DNA of 7,558 nucleotides from Rhodoferax sp. OV413 (GTDB taxonomy: Bacteria > Pseudomonadota > Gammaproteobacteria > Burkholderiales > Burkholderiaceae_C). Every line of letters starts with the position of its first letter. Within the stretch, counting starts at the first letter, position 1. Made by a program: the position numbers and the translations under genes. Below, in pieces: positions 6,784-7,558 of this stretch. The DNA lies in contig CAMATS010000097.1 in NCBI GenBank assembly GCA_945861195.1, positions 1-7,558 of the forward strand. Reading direction: 5' to 3'. The notes under the pieces were generated by a model that searched no databases, was not told the DNA's origin, and saw nothing but the letters and a program-made list of their open reading frames with translations.

Positions 6784-6817
6784 CCCGTTCTGCACAAACC
6801 AGCCAAGCAGAACGGGC
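6783..6817 (+). repeat. 11-bp perfect inverted repeat at the barstar stop codon
   Basis: GCCCGTTCTGC (6783-6793) pairs perfectly with GCAGAACGGGC (6807-6817) across a 13-base loop. The first base is the last base of the inhibitor's TAG. No T-run follows on either strand, so it is not a standard intrinsic terminator. It could block 3' exonucleases and stabilise the ribonuclease-inhibitor mRNA, or act as a protein-assisted terminator. Confidence 0.75.
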
Positions 6818-6893
6818 GAACCAGGCAAAAGGTGACCTGACCAACACGTCCAGCGTCACGGGAATTGAACTCAGTACCGAAACCGGGGAAAAA

Positions 6894-6983
6894 ATGCCGA
6901 CTGACAAGTTGTTGGATGTCTCGGCACAGGCGCTGCGCATGAGCAGCCCCTTCAACTCAGCTTACTGGCTGACCGCAGCCTGA
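6894..6983 (+). CDS. Doubtful small ORF, 29 residues, between barstar and terminator
   Basis: An ATG frame starts MPTDKLLDVSAQALRMSSPF and ends SAYWLTAA before TGA at 6981-6983. A GGGGA (6885-6889) four bases before the ATG is a fair ribosome binding site. The frame stays open upstream back to 6762. I recognise no family. It lies in a transcribed tail between the barstar hairpin and the terminator at 7011, so it would be on the same mRNA. It may be a small protein, a gene remnant or simply 3' untranslated RNA. The last codons lie in a GCAGCC/GGCTGC inverted repeat (6975-6993). Confidence 0.2.
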   Translation: MPTDKLLDVSAQALRMSSPFNSAYWLTAA

Positions 6984-7010
6984 GTTCGGCTGCCCGGCGT
7001 TCAAGCCAGC

Positions 7011-7036
7011 AGGCCCACCTCGGTGGGCCTTTTTTT
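7011..7036 (+). terminator. Intrinsic terminator of the ribonuclease-inhibitor unit
   Basis: AGGCCCACC (7011-7019) pairs perfectly with GGTGGGCCT (7022-7030), in practice an 8-bp stem with a CTCG tetraloop, followed by a run of seven T (7030-7036). The T-run exists only for plus-strand transcription, so it serves the rightward unit and not the convergent rsmA. Confidence 0.92.
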
Positions 7037-7052
7037 CGGGCTATCGGCGCGG

Positions 7053-7558
7053 CTATGTTGGCTCGGTTTGGTCCTGGATCTGCCTGGCCAAGGCCAGGTA
7101 AGCCGGTACCGACACCTCTTCGGCGCGGCGCTGCAGGTCAAACTCACCACCGAAGGCCCGGGCCTCCAGCCATCGGCCCAGGGTGTGGCGCAACAGTTTG
7201 CGGCGCTGACTGAATGCCACCTGAACCAGCTCGCTCAACACGGTGACCTGCAGGTGCAGGGGTGCGCTGAGGGGCAGCATGCGCACAAAGGCGCTGTCGA
7301 CTCGGGGCGGCGGTGCAAAACTGTGCGGCGGCACCATCAGGACATTTTCCATGGCATAGCGCCATTGCAACATCACGCTCAGGCGACCATAGGCTGCACT
7401 AGACGGTCGCGCCACCATGCGCTCAACCACCTCTTTTTGCAACATGAAGTGCTGGTCTTCGATGTGCGGGGCATGGTCGAGCAAATGGAACAAAATAGGT
7501 GTGGAAATGTTGTAAGGCAGGTTGCCAACCACCCTGAGCTTGCCCGCTGGCTGACCCG
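7053..7558 (-). CDS. rsmA: 16S rRNA dimethyladenosine transferase RsmA/KsgA, partial (5' end beyond window)
   Basis: The C-terminal 167 residues of the S-adenosylmethionine-dependent methyltransferase that dimethylates two adjacent adenosines near the 3' end of 16S rRNA during small-subunit assembly (A1518/A1519 in E. coli numbering). The visible part opens with GKLRVVGNLPYNISTPILF, which holds the catalytic NLPY motif IV. It continues with LQKEVVERMVARP and YGRLSVMLQW, and then VPPHSFAPPPRVDSAFVRM, the family's post-motif region. The C-terminal helical domain (VAFSQRRKLLRHTLGRWL) contacts rRNA. The frame is open to the window edge, and the missing N-terminus should carry the SAM-binding motifs. 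It converges on the ribonuclease-inhibitor unit with 16 bases between the terminator and its stop. An in-frame GTG at 7532 is internal, not a start. Confidence 0.96.
   Translation of the reverse strand, partial: GQPAGKLRVVGNLPYNISTPILFHLLDHAPHIEDQHFMLQKEVVERMVARPSSAAYGRLSVMLQWRYAMENVLMVPPHSFAPPPRVDSAFVRMLPLSAPLHLQVTVLSELVQVAFSQRRKLLRHTLGRWLEARAFGGEFDLQRRAEEVSVPAYLALARQIQDQTEPT

Noticed and set aside
6861..6873. On the minus strand, GAGTTCAATTCCC resembles a tRNA T-arm
   Set aside because: The bases flanking the loop do not form a 5-bp stem, and no acceptor, D- or anticodon arm can be found around it; it is a chance match and not evidence for a tRNA or an integration site.
7011..7036. Terminator shared by both convergent genes
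   Set aside because: The T-run is present only in the rightward direction; on the minus strand the stem is not followed by T, so it cannot be claimed as the rsmA terminator.

Overview
The window looks like chromosomal DNA from a GC-rich betaproteobacterium of the Burkholderiales, most likely Comamonadaceae-like. This rests on the character of the encoded proteins (LplT, Alr, MaeB with a PTA domain, RsmA), high G+C codon use, and terminators with short GC-rich stems and T-runs. The genus cannot be fixed from the sequence alone.

Left part (1-1973): two inner-membrane transporter genes lie on the minus strand, an LplT-type lysophospholipid transporter followed by an EamA/DMT-type permease cut off by the window edge. 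They overlap by one base (TGATG) and are probably one operon. A roughly 125-bp divergent intergenic region separates lplT from the plus-strand gene alr.

Middle (1974-5814): on the plus strand come alanine racemase (alr, D-alanine supply for peptidoglycan), a 54-residue rubredoxin, and the two-domain NADP-type malic enzyme maeB. maeB has its own ribosome binding site and a possible promoter, and it is closed by a strong intrinsic terminator at 5781-5814.

Right part (5815-7036): a self-contained plus-strand unit encodes a secreted guanyl-specific ribonuclease of the RNase Sa/barnase (N1/T1) family and, just behind it, a barstar-family inhibitor. This is a ribonuclease-immunity pair. It has a perfect 18-bp palindrome upstream, an 11-bp hairpin beginning at the inhibitor's stop codon, a roughly 200-nt tail with at most one doubtful small ORF, and a strong terminator at 7011-7036. 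This cassette is the most interesting part of the window. The pair belongs to known families, but its regulatory palindrome, the altered cysteine pattern of the nuclease and the extended inhibitor N-terminus deserve a look.

Right edge (7053-7558): the 3' part of rsmA (ksgA), the 16S rRNA dimethyladenosine transferase gene, runs convergently on the minus strand. No tRNA, rRNA, CRISPR array, insertion sequence or integrase gene was seen.
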